Assembly: GCA_902613795.1 (NCBI GenBank)
Contig: CACMIP010000002.1
Span: 1-64,000, forward strand
DNA from: an uncultured OCS116 cluster bacterium
GTDB taxonomy: Bacteria; Pseudomonadota; Alphaproteobacteria; Rhizobiales; TMED25
Direction of reading: 5' to 3'
DNA length: 64,000 nucleotides
In this document: in pieces, positions 40,271 through 49,331 of the stretch
Position numbering within the stretch: position 1 is the first letter of the stretch
Layout: each line of letters starts with the position of its first letter
Translations under genes and position numbers: made by a program
The notes under the pieces: model-generated
What the model was told of the DNA's origin: nothing
Database searches by the model: none
What the model saw: the letters and a program-made list of their open reading frames with translations, nothing else

Positions 40271-41272
40271 TTATATTTCTGACAATACATTTTTTAACAT
40301 ATTTAAATCATCAGGCAATTTCGACTCAAACTTCATAAGTTCATCACTTATGGGATGTCTAAAGGATAACTTTGAAGAATGTAATGCGTGTCGATCAATT
40401 TTAAGTTGCTTTCGATGTTCATCACTAAGTAGCTTCAACTTGGTATTGTATCCTTTACCGTATTTTTGGTCACAAATAACTGGGTGCCCGATATGTTCCA
40501 GGTGCACTCGTATTTGATGTGTTCTACCCGTATATAATTTACAACGTATCTGTGAGATTAAAGGATCATTTTTGTGATTATATACTTTCTCTAACACCTT
40601 GTAGGTAGTTATTGCTAGCTTCCCATTTTTAGTATTTTTAGTTACCATCATTTTTGTTTTATCACGATCATTTCTTGTGATTTTAGTTTCGATTTTACCT
40701 GATCTCGTTTTTGGCACACCCCAAACTAAGGCATCGTAAATTCTCTCAAGGTCACCACTTTTTCCGTGATCCATAAATTGTCTTGATAGATTATTATGCG
40801 CCAAATCATTTTTTGCTATAATCATGAGCCCACTTGTATTTTTATCTAATCGATGAACGATTCCTGGTCTTTTTTGCCCACCGATACCTGAGAGTGAACT
40901 ACCGCAATGATGCAGTATTGCATTAACAAGTGTTCCAGTTTTGTTACCAGCGCCAGGATGGACGACAAGATCTGATTGCTTATCAATAACTAATATATGA
41001 TCGTCTTCATATATAACATTTAATAGGATATTCTCCGGTTCAAGGGTCTCTTCAATTGGTTCCGGAAGTATAATTTTAATTTTTTCGTTATCTCCAGTAA
41101 GTTTAATTTTCTTTAAGGTTACAACTTCGTCATTTAAAAAAATATACCCATTTGTAATTAGATTTGAAATTCTTTGTCTGCTTAATTCTGAATTTTGGCT
41201 GATGAATTGATCTATTCTTTTGCCGCCATCAGTTTTATTTGTTATAAGATTAAGTAATTTATTATTTACCAT
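40271..41272 (-). CDS. rluD: Ribosomal large subunit pseudouridine synthase, RluD type
   Basis: 333 residues from the ATG at 41272; the frame stays open upstream to 41326, but that extension overlaps the divergent gene and has no family similarity. An N-terminal S4 domain (KRIDQFISQNSELSRQRISN) is followed by the synthase domain with HRLDKNTSGLMIIAK, which holds the catalytic aspartate. RluD-type enzymes modify helix 69 of 23S rRNA. It is followed by rpoH. Confidence 0.93.
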   Translation of the reverse strand: MVNNKLLNLITNKTDGGKRIDQFISQNSELSRQRISNLITNGYIFLNDEVVTLKKIKLTGDNEKIKIILPEPIEETLEPENILLNVIYEDDHILVIDKQSDLVVHPGAGNKTGTLVNAILHHCGSSLSGIGGQKRPGIVHRLDKNTSGLMIIAKNDLAHNNLSRQFMDHGKSGDLERIYDALVWGVPKTRSGKIETKITRNDRDKTKMMVTKNTKNGKLAITTYKVLEKVYNHKNDPLISQIRCKLYTGRTHQIRVHLEHIGHPVICDQKYGKGYNTKLKLLSDEHRKQLKIDRHALHSSKLSFRHPISDELMKFESKLPDDLNMLKNVLSEI

Positions 41273-41283
41273 TAACTTTAGCC

Positions 41284-41613
41284 ATGGAAGAGATCGAAAA
41301 TATTGATCAAAATATAAAATCCACAAGGGTGCTCAAGATTGCCATATTCATTATGACATTGTTACTCATTATTGGTTTTTGTGTTGTTTTTATAACAATT
41401 GGGCATCGATTATCAAATAACACATTAAACAATGAAGAAGTTAGCCTATTAGATAATAAGATTGCTATTGAACCAAGTCAAGATGTCATATCTGTTACAA
41501 GTGACGGTAAAAGTTTAATAATTACAACGAGTGATGTATCCGGGAGTTATATTATTTATAATATTGACAAAAAAACAAATAAAATTATCTCAACGATAAG
41601 ATTTGAAAAATAA
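41284..41613 (+). CDS. DUF6476-like small membrane protein
   Basis: 109 residues. One transmembrane helix at about residues 17-43 (VLKIAIFIMTLLLIIGFCVV), a short linker and a C-terminal extracytoplasmic domain of beta type ending in YNIDKKTNKIISTIRFEK. Its size, layout and position beside rluD resemble the DUF6476 proteins of other alphaproteobacteria. It diverges from rluD, with 11 bases between the two start codons. Function unknown. Confidence 0.68.
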   Translation: MEEIENIDQNIKSTRVLKIAIFIMTLLLIIGFCVVFITIGHRLSNNTLNNEEVSLLDNKIAIEPSQDVISVTSDGKSLIITTSDVSGSYIIYNIDKKTNKIISTIRFEK

Positions 41614-41630
41614 TCTAGATTAAATCTAGA
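41614..41630 (-). terminator. Possible terminator for the TSUP gene
   Basis: A perfect inverted repeat, TCTAGAT-TAA-ATCTAGA, spans the stop codon of the minus-strand TSUP gene. On the minus strand it is followed by TTATTTTT, as an intrinsic terminator would be. The stem has only seven pairs, mostly A-T, and the loop is three bases. Confidence 0.4.
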
Positions 41631-42364
41631 CCTCTCATAACTAGCAATAGTGAAGAAATAGAGCATATTGATAAAATATATGGCTTCAATATTTTGCTCG
41701 TATAAGCTAATAAAAATTTAGATGTGTAAGATGCAAAAAAGAGGGGTGGCAGCATTAAAAAACCATAAATGATATGATATTCTTTTATCACACCAACCGA
41801 GATCAGTATTATAAAAGAAACTAAACTTCCTATTGTAAAAAATAAATTATTATTTGCCCTAACAATAGATGGATTTTCGTTTTGGTATATTATTCCCATC
41901 GGTGCGCCCCCAACGCCGACTATTGTACCGAGAATACCGGAGGCTGTTCCCGCGAAGAAATGATTACGTGAGTTTTGGGAAATTCTTTTTACTGTTACAG
42001 CACTGACTAGAATTGATACCAATAATACTAATCCAATAATTATTTCAATTTTACCTGATGCGACAATATATGCCGCTATCCATCCAGCTAAAATAGAGCC
42101 AAATATACGTCCGCTAATTGATGGCCTAAATGTTTTCCATTGAATATCTTTAAAATATCTGATGCTTGGAAAGAGTGCAGCAAAAAAACCAAGAAAAACA
42201 ATAGTAGATGGAATTAGATATGGATCAAGTAAAGCCAGAAAAGGGGCCGCTATCATCCCCCATCCCATTCCAAAAAGACTTTGTGCGCTTGACGCAATAT
42301 ACACAATGAAAAAGGCTAATAAAACCTCCGAAAAGGCTATTTGTGAGAAAAACGCATCTATCAT
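41615..42364 (-). CDS. TSUP (TauE/SafE) family membrane permease
   Basis: 249 residues with about eight helices. YIASSAQSLFGMGWGMIAAP and GTASGILGTIVGVGGAPMGI are the two glycine-rich half-repeat signatures of TSUP carriers. It is only distantly like the TSUP protein at 5449, so the two probably carry different anions. It is the next gene downstream of the DUF1134 gene (15-base gap). Confidence 0.85.
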   Translation of the reverse strand: MIDAFFSQIAFSEVLLAFFIVYIASSAQSLFGMGWGMIAAPFLALLDPYLIPSTIVFLGFFAALFPSIRYFKDIQWKTFRPSISGRIFGSILAGWIAAYIVASGKIEIIIGLVLLVSILVSAVTVKRISQNSRNHFFAGTASGILGTIVGVGGAPMGIIYQNENPSIVRANNNLFFTIGSLVSFIILISVGVIKEYHIIYGFLMLPPLFFASYTSKFLLAYTSKILKPYILSICSISSLLLVMRGLDLI

Positions 42365-42379
42365 TTATCTAAAATGTAT

Positions 42380-42991
42380 CTAAAAAGGAAGCCACTTTGG
42401 ATTTTCAGAGAATTTGATGTATCCGACGTTTGCACCCATTCTGAGACCGGCACCTGTTTTAATTGTCGCAATTGTAACGCCACCCCTGTTATAGACACTT
42501 CCTCCAAGGCCGCCAACTACATAAGCTGTACCATTCGTTCCAGGGAACCTCCTGTGCACATCACTCATATTATCCATGTTGTAGATAAGAAACATAACAC
42601 GAGACCCATCGCCACCATAATCAACTCCAATACTTGGTCCTTGCCAATATATTTTTTCTTCTCCAAGATTTTTTGTAGTTATGGTACCTTCGCCATATGT
42701 GAGACCAGCTATGATAGCTCCGCTTGCTTCCTCGCCAATTATGTAAGCGTCAGGCCTGCCAAATGCAGAAAATAATGTTTCAACAGCTGTACCCAGTCCT
42801 TCTGTCGCCGTACCAAAAAAATCGTGTCCTGCAAGTACAAGTTCACTAACTTTGAAACCATCAGAATTATCTGATGAATTTGGCTCATCATACCATTCAG
42901 CACTTGTATTAAATGAGGTGAATGTAACAAAAATAATACCAAACAGTAAAACTAATATATTTTTTCTAATATTTCTCATCTCGCCACCCAT
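42380..42991 (-). CDS. eipA: DUF1134 envelope protein, EipA-like
   Basis: 203 residues. A signal peptide (hydrophobic core ILVLLFGIIFVTFTSFNTSA) precedes the mature domain, with SGAIIAGLTYGEGTI, GPSIGVDYGGDGSRVMFLIY and GGLGGSVYNRGGV, characteristic of DUF1134. In Brucella this family member (EipA) is a periplasmic protein needed for envelope integrity. Two ATGs are possible (42991 and 42979); the signal peptide is intact either way. Confidence 0.88.
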   Translation of the reverse strand: MGGEMRNIRKNILVLLFGIIFVTFTSFNTSAEWYDEPNSSDNSDGFKVSELVLAGHDFFGTATEGLGTAVETLFSAFGRPDAYIIGEEASGAIIAGLTYGEGTITTKNLGEEKIYWQGPSIGVDYGGDGSRVMFLIYNMDNMSDVHRRFPGTNGTAYVVGGLGGSVYNRGGVTIATIKTGAGLRMGANVGYIKFSENPKWLPF

Positions 42992-43053
42992 GAATTTAGA
43001 ACTGATAATATTTTACAATAATCCGTAATAAGTAAAAGAAAAAAATTACAAAA

Positions 43054-43857
43054 TTATTTCAATAAGAACTCTTTTTGTCTTATATTTGCCAGTGACACAA
43101 ACCCATCACTATTTAAGAAGTTCGGTTTATTGTAATCAAATTCATTAAGATTAATATCAAAGAATGCCCCACCGGCGCCTTCCAAGATTACCTGCCCCGC
43201 CGCCGTGTCCCATTCATAACATGGCTCAAGCCTGATATATAGGTCTGCCAAACCTTCTGCCAACAAACCAAATTTGAGGGCTGAACCACAGGGCTTTATT
43301 TGATTAATACCGTATTGGTCTATAATACCCTGCATTTTTTTTGATGGAATTGATCTACTGTGAAACATGACCTCGGTTTTCGCATGTTGTCTTGTTCTTA
43401 TTTCAATAGCATCATTGTTGTTTGATAATTTATAGGATTTTAGATTATTATAAGAGAAATAAATATCATTGAATGCAGGTGCGTTTATGACACCGAGGAC
43501 AGGTTTATTGTTCTCAACTAATGCAATATTTATTGTGAACTCACCATTTTTCTTGATGAATTCGCGTGTCCCATCAATAGGATCAATCAAAAAAAAACAA
43601 TTTGATTTTATTTTATTTTCTTCTTCAAAGTATTTTTCTTCTGAAATTAAATCTACACCGGGTTCAATCTTTGATATTTCGTGCAAAATTATATCTTCAG
43701 AAATCCTGTCTGCCTCAGTTACGGGTGATTTATCTTTTTTGTAGTTTATTTCAAAATTTGTGTCGTATATCTTCATGATTTCCAATGCAGACTTTTTTGA
43801 TATATTTATGAGCTCGTGAGCCAGTTTTTTATGTAAGTTTTGATTACTATTTTTCAT
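43054..43857 (-). CDS. cysQ: 3'(2'),5'-bisphosphate nucleotidase (CysQ-like)
   Basis: 267 residues from the ATG at 43857; a TTG at 43872 in the same frame would add five residues and looks less likely. All metal motifs of the family are intact: DLISEE (Glu pair), FLIDPIDGTREFI (Asp-x-x-Asp-Gly-Thr) and YEWDTAAGQVILEGAGG. It probably hydrolyses PAP to AMP during sulfate assimilation. It serves as a useful in-window contrast to the degenerate IMPase-like protein at 10729. Confidence 0.9.
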   Translation of the reverse strand: MKNSNQNLHKKLAHELINISKKSALEIMKIYDTNFEINYKKDKSPVTEADRISEDIILHEISKIEPGVDLISEEKYFEEENKIKSNCFFLIDPIDGTREFIKKNGEFTINIALVENNKPVLGVINAPAFNDIYFSYNNLKSYKLSNNNDAIEIRTRQHAKTEVMFHSRSIPSKKMQGIIDQYGINQIKPCGSALKFGLLAEGLADLYIRLEPCYEWDTAAGQVILEGAGGAFFDINLNEFDYNKPNFLNSDGFVSLANIRQKEFLLK

Positions 43858-43960
43858 AACTTTGGGTAACAATTAATTTTTTATACTAATATTTTAATAG
43901 ACTATGTATAATCTGAATATTAATTAATTATGTATATTTGCATATAGATTCAATTTAAAA

Positions 43961-44590
43961 ATGTCAAATTTAGACTTATTTTCACTGCTCAGTAGAAAGA
44001 TCTTTCATGATCTCATAAATCCTGCATCAGCTGCTCTAAATGGCATGGAATTACTAAAATATAATTTAGCTAACACTGATGCTCAAATACAGGAGGATGA
44101 GACTTTCCAACTTCTTGATATGAGTATTAAAAAAATAACAGCACAGATTACATTCTTTCGTTTTTGCTATTCTAATCCAACAAGTGCAAAAAATGAGAAT
44201 GTGTCAATTAATTTCGTTAACAACATAATTGATGATTATATAAGTTTCACAAGACTCAAAATTACATATAGCAACGATCTTCAACAGTTGAATCAAAAGC
44301 ATGCAATACTGCTCGCCAATACTATAATGGTTCTTCAGAGTCTATTTCCTCAGGGTGCCGAAATAAATTATGAATTAATTGACGCAGACACTTATATAAT
44401 TCGAGTTAACAATCCAACTGGGAAGATAAACGCAGAGATATTGGAAGATCTTCATGTTCGAGAATCGGATAATATAAAAAATATTCAAGTCAGATATTTA
44501 AATGAATTGACAAGCATTTATGGGATAAAATACGAAGTAATTTCTGGCGAAGACAACGTGACTTCAATTAATTTTTGCAATACAAATTAG
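43961..44590 (+). CDS. chpT: Histidine phosphotransferase ChpT
   Basis: 209 residues. The phosphorylated histidine is expected at residue 16 in [20 protein letters not shown], the ChpT/DUF2328 dimerisation helix. The C-terminal half is a degenerate HATPase-like domain without clear ATP-binding boxes, as usual for ChpT. In Caulobacter it passes phosphate from CckA to CtrA and CpdR. Here it lies tail-to-tail with ctrA, overlapping by four bases; cckA is not in the window. Confidence 0.85.
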   Translation: MSNLDLFSLLSRKIFHDLINPASAALNGMELLKYNLANTDAQIQEDETFQLLDMSIKKITAQITFFRFCYSNPTSAKNENVSINFVNNIIDDYISFTRLKITYSNDLQQLNQKHAILLANTIMVLQSLFPQGAEINYELIDADTYIIRVNNPTGKINAEILEDLHVRESDNIKNIQVRYLNELTSIYGIKYEVISGEDNVTSINFCNTN

Positions 44591-45282
44591 GCTGACTCGA
44601 GCAGCTCAGTAGGATCCCGCAAAACGTAACCTCTACCCCATACTGTCTCTATGTAGTTTTCATCATCAGATGCTTGCATGAGTTTTTTTCTGAGCTTACA
44701 TATGAACACGTCGATTATCTTCAATTCTGGCTCATCCATGCCCCCATAGAGGTGATTCAAAAACATTTCTTTTGTGAGAGTGGTCCCCTTTCGAAGTGAT
44801 AATAGTTCGAGCATCTGATATTCTTTTCCTGTGAGATGAACTCTTTTTCCACTAACTTCGACTGTCTTTGAGTCGAGGTTTACATCTAATCGCCCAGTTG
44901 AAATTATTGATTGAGCATGACCGCGAGAGCGTCGAATAATTGCGCTAATTCTTGCAACTAACTCCTCTTTTTGAAATGGCTTTGTGAGATAATCGTCAGC
45001 GCCAAAACCAAAACCTTTAACTTTATTTTCCATAGCACTGTGTCCAGTTAAGATTAGAACTGGAGTCTCTATCTTTTGCGTTCTTAGGTTTTTTAACACG
45101 TCATAGCCACTCATATCAGGAAGATCTATATCTAACAAGATTAAATCATAATCATATAACTTACCAAGATCTATACCTTCTTCCCCTAAATCAGTTACAT
45201 CAACTTTGAAATTTTCTGATTTGAGCATCAGTTCAATACTGTGTGATGTAGTCTGATCATCCTCTATTAGAAGTATTCTCAT
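44587..45282 (-). CDS. ctrA: Cell-cycle response regulator CtrA
   Basis: 231 residues. The receiver domain has acidic residues at 7-9 and the phosphorylated Asp51 in [15 protein letters not shown], with TKPF near residue 100. The OmpR-type winged helix is nearly that of Caulobacter CtrA ([40 protein letters not shown]). The protein ends in LLESA, not in the Ala-Ala that targets Caulobacter CtrA to ClpXP. A 256-base upstream region separates it from yajQ. Confidence 0.96.
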   Translation of the reverse strand: MRILLIEDDQTTSHSIELMLKSENFKVDVTDLGEEGIDLGKLYDYDLILLDIDLPDMSGYDVLKNLRTQKIETPVLILTGHSAMENKVKGFGFGADDYLTKPFQKEELVARISAIIRRSRGHAQSIISTGRLDVNLDSKTVEVSGKRVHLTGKEYQMLELLSLRKGTTLTKEMFLNHLYGGMDEPELKIIDVFICKLRKKLMQASDDENYIETVWGRGYVLRDPTELLESA

Positions 45283-45538
45283 ATTAATCTCACTAATTTA
45301 TTTGCAAATAAAAAACGAATCACTTCAGTAATTCATAATATAAGGTTATCTTTTATAGAAATGCTATCAAGAATTTTGTGCAATTTTTTTGGAAAACACT
45401 CAGATATAAACAAAAAAATTAGATAAATTCTATCTTAAGTGGTTGAAAAAAATAGAAATTAGAAGTCATTCTAATAGTTATTGTCATTATCAATAATAAA
45501 TACTATATACATAAATATAGTAACAACCGAGTGTGTAA

Positions 45539-46024
45539 ATGCCAACCTTTGATATAGTCTCTAAATTTGATCCATCGGAAGTTGATAACGCAATACAAAA
45601 TTTAAAACGTGAGATCAGCCAACGTTACGATTTTAAGAACTCAAATTCACAAATTGAATTTGAGAAAGATCAAATAACTATAACTACCGATGATGATTAT
45701 AAGCTTACCCAATTACAGGAGATACTGAAGGTTCAAATTACAAAAAGAGGGATTGATGCAAAAGCATTAGACATGGGAAAAGTTGAGATCTCTGCGGGTC
45801 AGTCTGTCCGGCAATCTATAACAATGATACAAGGTATAGATAGAGAAATTGCAAAAGATATAATTAAAATTATCAAAGACTCAAAAATTAAGGTCCAAGT
45901 CTCAATACAAGGAGATGAGTTGAGGGTGAATGGCAAAAAAAGAGATGATCTTCAACAAACAATAACCTTGCTAAAAACACAGAACTTTAATTTGCCTCTG
46001 CAATTTATTAATTTCCGTGATTAA
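45539..46024 (+). CDS. yajQ: YajQ family nucleotide-binding protein
   Basis: 161 residues, full length. MPTFDIVSKFDPSEVDNAIQ at the start and SQRYDFKNSNSQIEF are conserved; the core has two ferredoxin-like domains. Members bind nucleotides, and some have been reported as cyclic-di-GMP receptors. It precedes mnmA by 21 bases. Confidence 0.93.
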   Translation: MPTFDIVSKFDPSEVDNAIQNLKREISQRYDFKNSNSQIEFEKDQITITTDDDYKLTQLQEILKVQITKRGIDAKALDMGKVEISAGQSVRQSITMIQGIDREIAKDIIKIIKDSKIKVQVSIQGDELRVNGKKRDDLQQTITLLKTQNFNLPLQFINFRD

Positions 46025-46045
46025 CCAAAAAGAAATGGTAAAGCC

Positions 46046-47191
46046 TTGGATAATAAAGATATAAATTTATTTAATATTAAAAAAACAAAAAGGGTCGTAG
46101 TGGCCATGTCAGGTGGTGTTGACTCTTCCGTTGCTGCTGCAGTTTGTGCGAGGCAGGGTTATGATGTAGTTGGGGTAACTTTACAATTATACACTAGCGA
46201 TAATGTATCTCGAAAAAAAGGATCGTGTTGTGCTGGGCAAGATATTTACGACGCAAAAAAAGTAGCAGAAAAAGTTGGTATCAAACATTATGTACTTGAT
46301 TATGAAGAACAATTTAAGTCCGAGGTAATAGATGATTTTGCTGAGTCATATGCAAATGGACAAACGCCCATTCCTTGCGTTCGTTGCAACGAAAAAATAA
46401 AATTTGGTGATTTGTATGAAACAGCAAGGCAACTAGGAGCATCAAGTTTAATTACTGGCCATTATGTATCTAATAAATTAATTAACGGGGAAAGAGGTTT
46501 ATTTAGAGCAAGGGATATTAATAAAGATCAAAGTTATTTCATGTTCACGCTTAAAAAGGCACAACTTGAATATATCAAATTTCCTCTCGGTGACCTTACC
46601 AAATCTGAAACACGGAAGATCGCGAAAGAACTTGATTTAGTTACTTCGGATAAACCAGAAAGTCAAGATATCTGCTTTGTGCAGAGCGGTAACTATGTAA
46701 ATTTAATAAATACACTCAAGCCAAACTCGAATATAAAAGGTAACCTGATTGATACGACTGGGAATATTGTTGGCGAGCATGCCGGAATTATGAATTTTAC
46801 AATTGGGCAAAGACGAGGCATTGGTTATATTAATGGTGAGCCAAATTATGTAATAGATATTGATCACGAGAGAAATAATGTCACAATTGGACCAAAAGAG
46901 GCTCTTGCAATAAATCAAATTTCCCTAAAAAACTTAAATTGGCTGGGACCTGAAAAAGGTATGGATGATGAGAAAGAGTTAACAGTCTACGTTAAAATTA
47001 GGTCAACATCTGAACCAGTGCCTGCAATTATCATTAAAAGTGCAGATAATGCCAAAGTATTATTCAAAAATCCAGAATTTGGTGTTGCACCAGGGCAAGC
47101 ATGTGTAATCTATGAATCTCATAAAAACATGGCAAGAGTGCTTGGAGGTGGATGGATAATCAAGGATAAGACTCAAAATTTAAATTCATAA
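46046..47191 (+). CDS. mnmA: tRNA-specific 2-thiouridylase MnmA
   Basis: 381 residues. The PP-loop VAMSGGVDSSVAAA is near residue 20; the catalytic cysteines lie in PCVRCNEKIKFG and QDICFVQSGNY. It thiolates U34 of tRNAs for Lys, Glu and Gln. The start is TTG at 46046, the only start codon before the conserved PP-loop in this frame. Confidence 0.95.
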   Translation: MDNKDINLFNIKKTKRVVVAMSGGVDSSVAAAVCARQGYDVVGVTLQLYTSDNVSRKKGSCCAGQDIYDAKKVAEKVGIKHYVLDYEEQFKSEVIDDFAESYANGQTPIPCVRCNEKIKFGDLYETARQLGASSLITGHYVSNKLINGERGLFRARDINKDQSYFMFTLKKAQLEYIKFPLGDLTKSETRKIAKELDLVTSDKPESQDICFVQSGNYVNLINTLKPNSNIKGNLIDTTGNIVGEHAGIMNFTIGQRRGIGYINGEPNYVIDIDHERNNVTIGPKEALAINQISLKNLNWLGPEKGMDDEKELTVYVKIRSTSEPVPAIIIKSADNAKVLFKNPEFGVAPGQACVIYESHKNMARVLGGGWIIKDKTQNLNS

Positions 47192-47249
47192 ATTTATATA
47201 CAATCACACTGTAATGAAGTATTAATTTAGAAGATTTTCTAACTGTGAT

Positions 47250-47326
47250 GGCGGAGTAGCTCAGTTGGTTAGAGCAGAGGAATCATAATCCTTGTGTCGG
47301 GGGTTCAAGTCCCTCCTCCGCTACCA
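47250..47326 (+). tRNA. tRNA-Met(CAT), elongator
   Basis: 77 bases with encoded CCA (47324-47326). The acceptor stem is GGCGGAG with CTCCGCT, the D stem GCTC with GAGC, and the anticodon stem GAGGA (47277-47281) with TCCTT. The seven-base loop ATCATAA has anticodon CAT at 47284-47286, and the T arm carries GGTTCAAGTCC. The anticodon stem lacks the three G-C pairs of initiator tRNA and the acceptor starts with a paired G, so it is an elongator. Ile2 (lysidine-modified CAT) is a less likely alternative. Confidence 0.95.
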
Positions 47327-47344
47327 AATTAATTATTTAAGTGA

Positions 47345-48547
47345 ATGTATTCAATACTAAAAGATTTACGTGGAATAGAAAACGTTAAACCCTTATCCAT
47401 TGTTAGTGCTGGACATGGAGTCACGCACTGGGTAAATGGAATATTCATTGTCTTACTACCATTTATTGCGCAAGACCTGTCACTTACATACACAACCACT
47501 GGCAGCATGGTGACTATTTTTTTTATTGCAGCTGTTGCTGTAACAATCATAAGTGGTCCTGTTATCGATATCTCAAAAAAATATATACTAGCGCAATTCT
47601 TATGTTTGATATCAGGAGCATTGGCGCTTTTATTAATGAGCGGTGCTACAAGTACTTTGATTCTGGCAACAGCAGCAGTTTTCATTGGTATCTGTGTTAG
47701 TGGGTGGCATACGCCCTCAATACCATATTTATCCCTTTTGTATAATAAAAATAGAGGCTTAGCCCTATCATTACACACAGTCGGTGCAAGTCTTGGAGAT
47801 GGGATTGCGCCACCAATAGCAGGACTAATTATGCTGGTTCTGTCGTGGCAACAAACCTCCCTCTTATTGGCTATGCCGGTTGCCTTCATGGCTTTTTATG
47901 TTTTGAGGTCACTGCCTCAAATAAGAGCTGATCAGGATACAGAAGATAATTCTACTGGCAAGTATAACTATTGGGAAGGGCTCAAAGGTCTCTTATCAAA
48001 CAAAGATATGCTTATATTATGTATACTTGCTGGATTGTGGTCAATGACACAAAATGGACTTGTTGTTTTCCTGCCTTTATATTTGGTAGGTGAAATGCAA
48101 TCAAGTCCTGTACTAGTTGGATTTGCATTGTTTTCTATACAACTTGGCGCAGTTTTTGGAGGACCAATAGTCGGCACTTTATCTGATCGGGTGGGCAGAA
48201 GACCTGTGGTTATATACTCGTTAATAATTTCTGCAATAGTATTAATAATCATACCTCTGCTTGAAAATGTTTATTTATTTATACTGATGTCCTCCCTTGC
48301 CGGTTGTTCGCTCTATTCAATACGGCCAGTTATTCATAGCTGGACCATGGATATATCAGCAGGTCAAACCTCTGGTAGTGCGATTAGTATGTTATTTACC
48401 GCGCAGGCAGCCCTGACTGGCTTGATACCAATAATTGGAGGTTTAACTGCAGATATATTTGGGCTAAAATTAGTTTTTGTATTATTAACGCTAACAAGTA
48501 TCTTAGCATTGATATTGTCATTTCTAATGCCAAAGAGAGCAATTTGA
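47345..48547 (+). CDS. MFS transporter (paralogue 1)
   Basis: 400 residues, twelve predicted helices. The first helix region has VSAGHGVTHWVNGIFIVLLP, and the loop 8-9 signature is GTLSDRVGRRPVVI. It is clearly related to the MFS protein at 49332, with which it brackets an HpaI-type aldolase gene (12-base gap). The context suggests uptake of an organic acid metabolised by the aldolase, which is inference. Confidence 0.87.
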   Translation: MYSILKDLRGIENVKPLSIVSAGHGVTHWVNGIFIVLLPFIAQDLSLTYTTTGSMVTIFFIAAVAVTIISGPVIDISKKYILAQFLCLISGALALLLMSGATSTLILATAAVFIGICVSGWHTPSIPYLSLLYNKNRGLALSLHTVGASLGDGIAPPIAGLIMLVLSWQQTSLLLAMPVAFMAFYVLRSLPQIRADQDTEDNSTGKYNYWEGLKGLLSNKDMLILCILAGLWSMTQNGLVVFLPLYLVGEMQSSPVLVGFALFSIQLGAVFGGPIVGTLSDRVGRRPVVIYSLIISAIVLIIIPLLENVYLFILMSSLAGCSLYSIRPVIHSWTMDISAGQTSGSAISMLFTAQAALTGLIPIIGGLTADIFGLKLVFVLLTLTSILALILSFLMPKRAI

Positions 48548-48559
48548 GTTTAAATAATC

Positions 48560-49327
48560 ATGATCAATGAAACCAAAAATAAATTAGCGAATAATGAGCT
48601 CACACTTGGGGTTGGAATTGTACAGTCTAGAGTTGTTGAAGTTGTACCATTAATGAAAACAGCAGGTTTTGACTGGCTTTTTCTTGATCTGGAGCATGGC
48701 GCATTAACTACTGACACAGTTTCGCAAATGTCTGCAATGGCGCTAAAAACAGGTTTGACACCAATTGTCAGAATACCAATTAATGGATATACAATGGTCT
48801 CGAGAATACTTGATAACGGTGCGATGGGTATTGTATTACCGCATGTTGAAACACCAGAAGAGGCAGCGAAATTAGTTGATATTGCAAAATTTCAACCAGA
48901 AGGATCTCGTGGCGTTGGCGGGGGTATCGTTCAATATGATTATCGCAGTGTTGATCTATCGGAAGCAACCCAAGAGTTAAACTCAGAAACAATGCTCATT
49001 GCTATGGTTGAAACCCCGGCCGCAATTGAGTCAATTGATGAGATAGCATCCGTTGATGGGATTGATGTTATAATGATTGGTACAAATGATCTAGCAATGG
49101 CTAGTGGTTGTCCGCAGGATTTTGGAAATCCAAAAATACAAAAATTTTATGAAAAAACTGCATTGGCTTGTAAAAAATATAACAAATGGCTTGGCTCTGG
49201 GGGCGTAAAAGACGAAAAAGCGGCAAAGAATTATATAGAAATGGGAGCTAATTTCTTTCTTGCGGGACAGGATATTGGTTTCTTGCTGTCCGCTTCAAAA
49301 GATAGAGTTGACCGACTCAAAAGTTAA
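48560..49327 (+). CDS. HpcH/HpaI family aldolase
   Basis: 255 residues. FDWLFLDLEHGALTTDTVSQ and GIVLPHVETPEEA with IAMVETPAAIESID are the class II, metal-dependent 2-keto-3-deoxy acid aldolase signature (metal-binding Glu and Asp; catalytic His in LEHG). The family splits 4-hydroxy-2-oxo acids to pyruvate or glyoxylate-type products plus an aldehyde. The true substrate is open: hydroxy-ketoheptanedioate or a 2-keto-3-deoxy sugar acid. Confidence 0.88.
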   Translation: MINETKNKLANNELTLGVGIVQSRVVEVVPLMKTAGFDWLFLDLEHGALTTDTVSQMSAMALKTGLTPIVRIPINGYTMVSRILDNGAMGIVLPHVETPEEAAKLVDIAKFQPEGSRGVGGGIVQYDYRSVDLSEATQELNSETMLIAMVETPAAIESIDEIASVDGIDVIMIGTNDLAMASGCPQDFGNPKIQKFYEKTALACKKYNKWLGSGGVKDEKAAKNYIEMGANFFLAGQDIGFLLSASKDRVDRLKS

Positions 49328-49331
49328 AATA

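Noticed and set aside
43858-43872. TTG at 43872 as the cysQ start
   Set aside because: It adds five residues before a normal ATG and gives no family-conserved sequence.
45317-45321. GANTC (GAATC) site 35 bases upstream of ctrA, as in CcrM-controlled promoters
   Set aside because: One site in about 250 bases is close to the chance expectation, and no ccrM gene is in the window. No clear TTAA-N7-TTAA CtrA box was seen either.
45361-45426. 21-codon ORF in the ctrA/yajQ divergent region
   Set aside because: No ribosome site, no recognisable features; chance is the simplest explanation.
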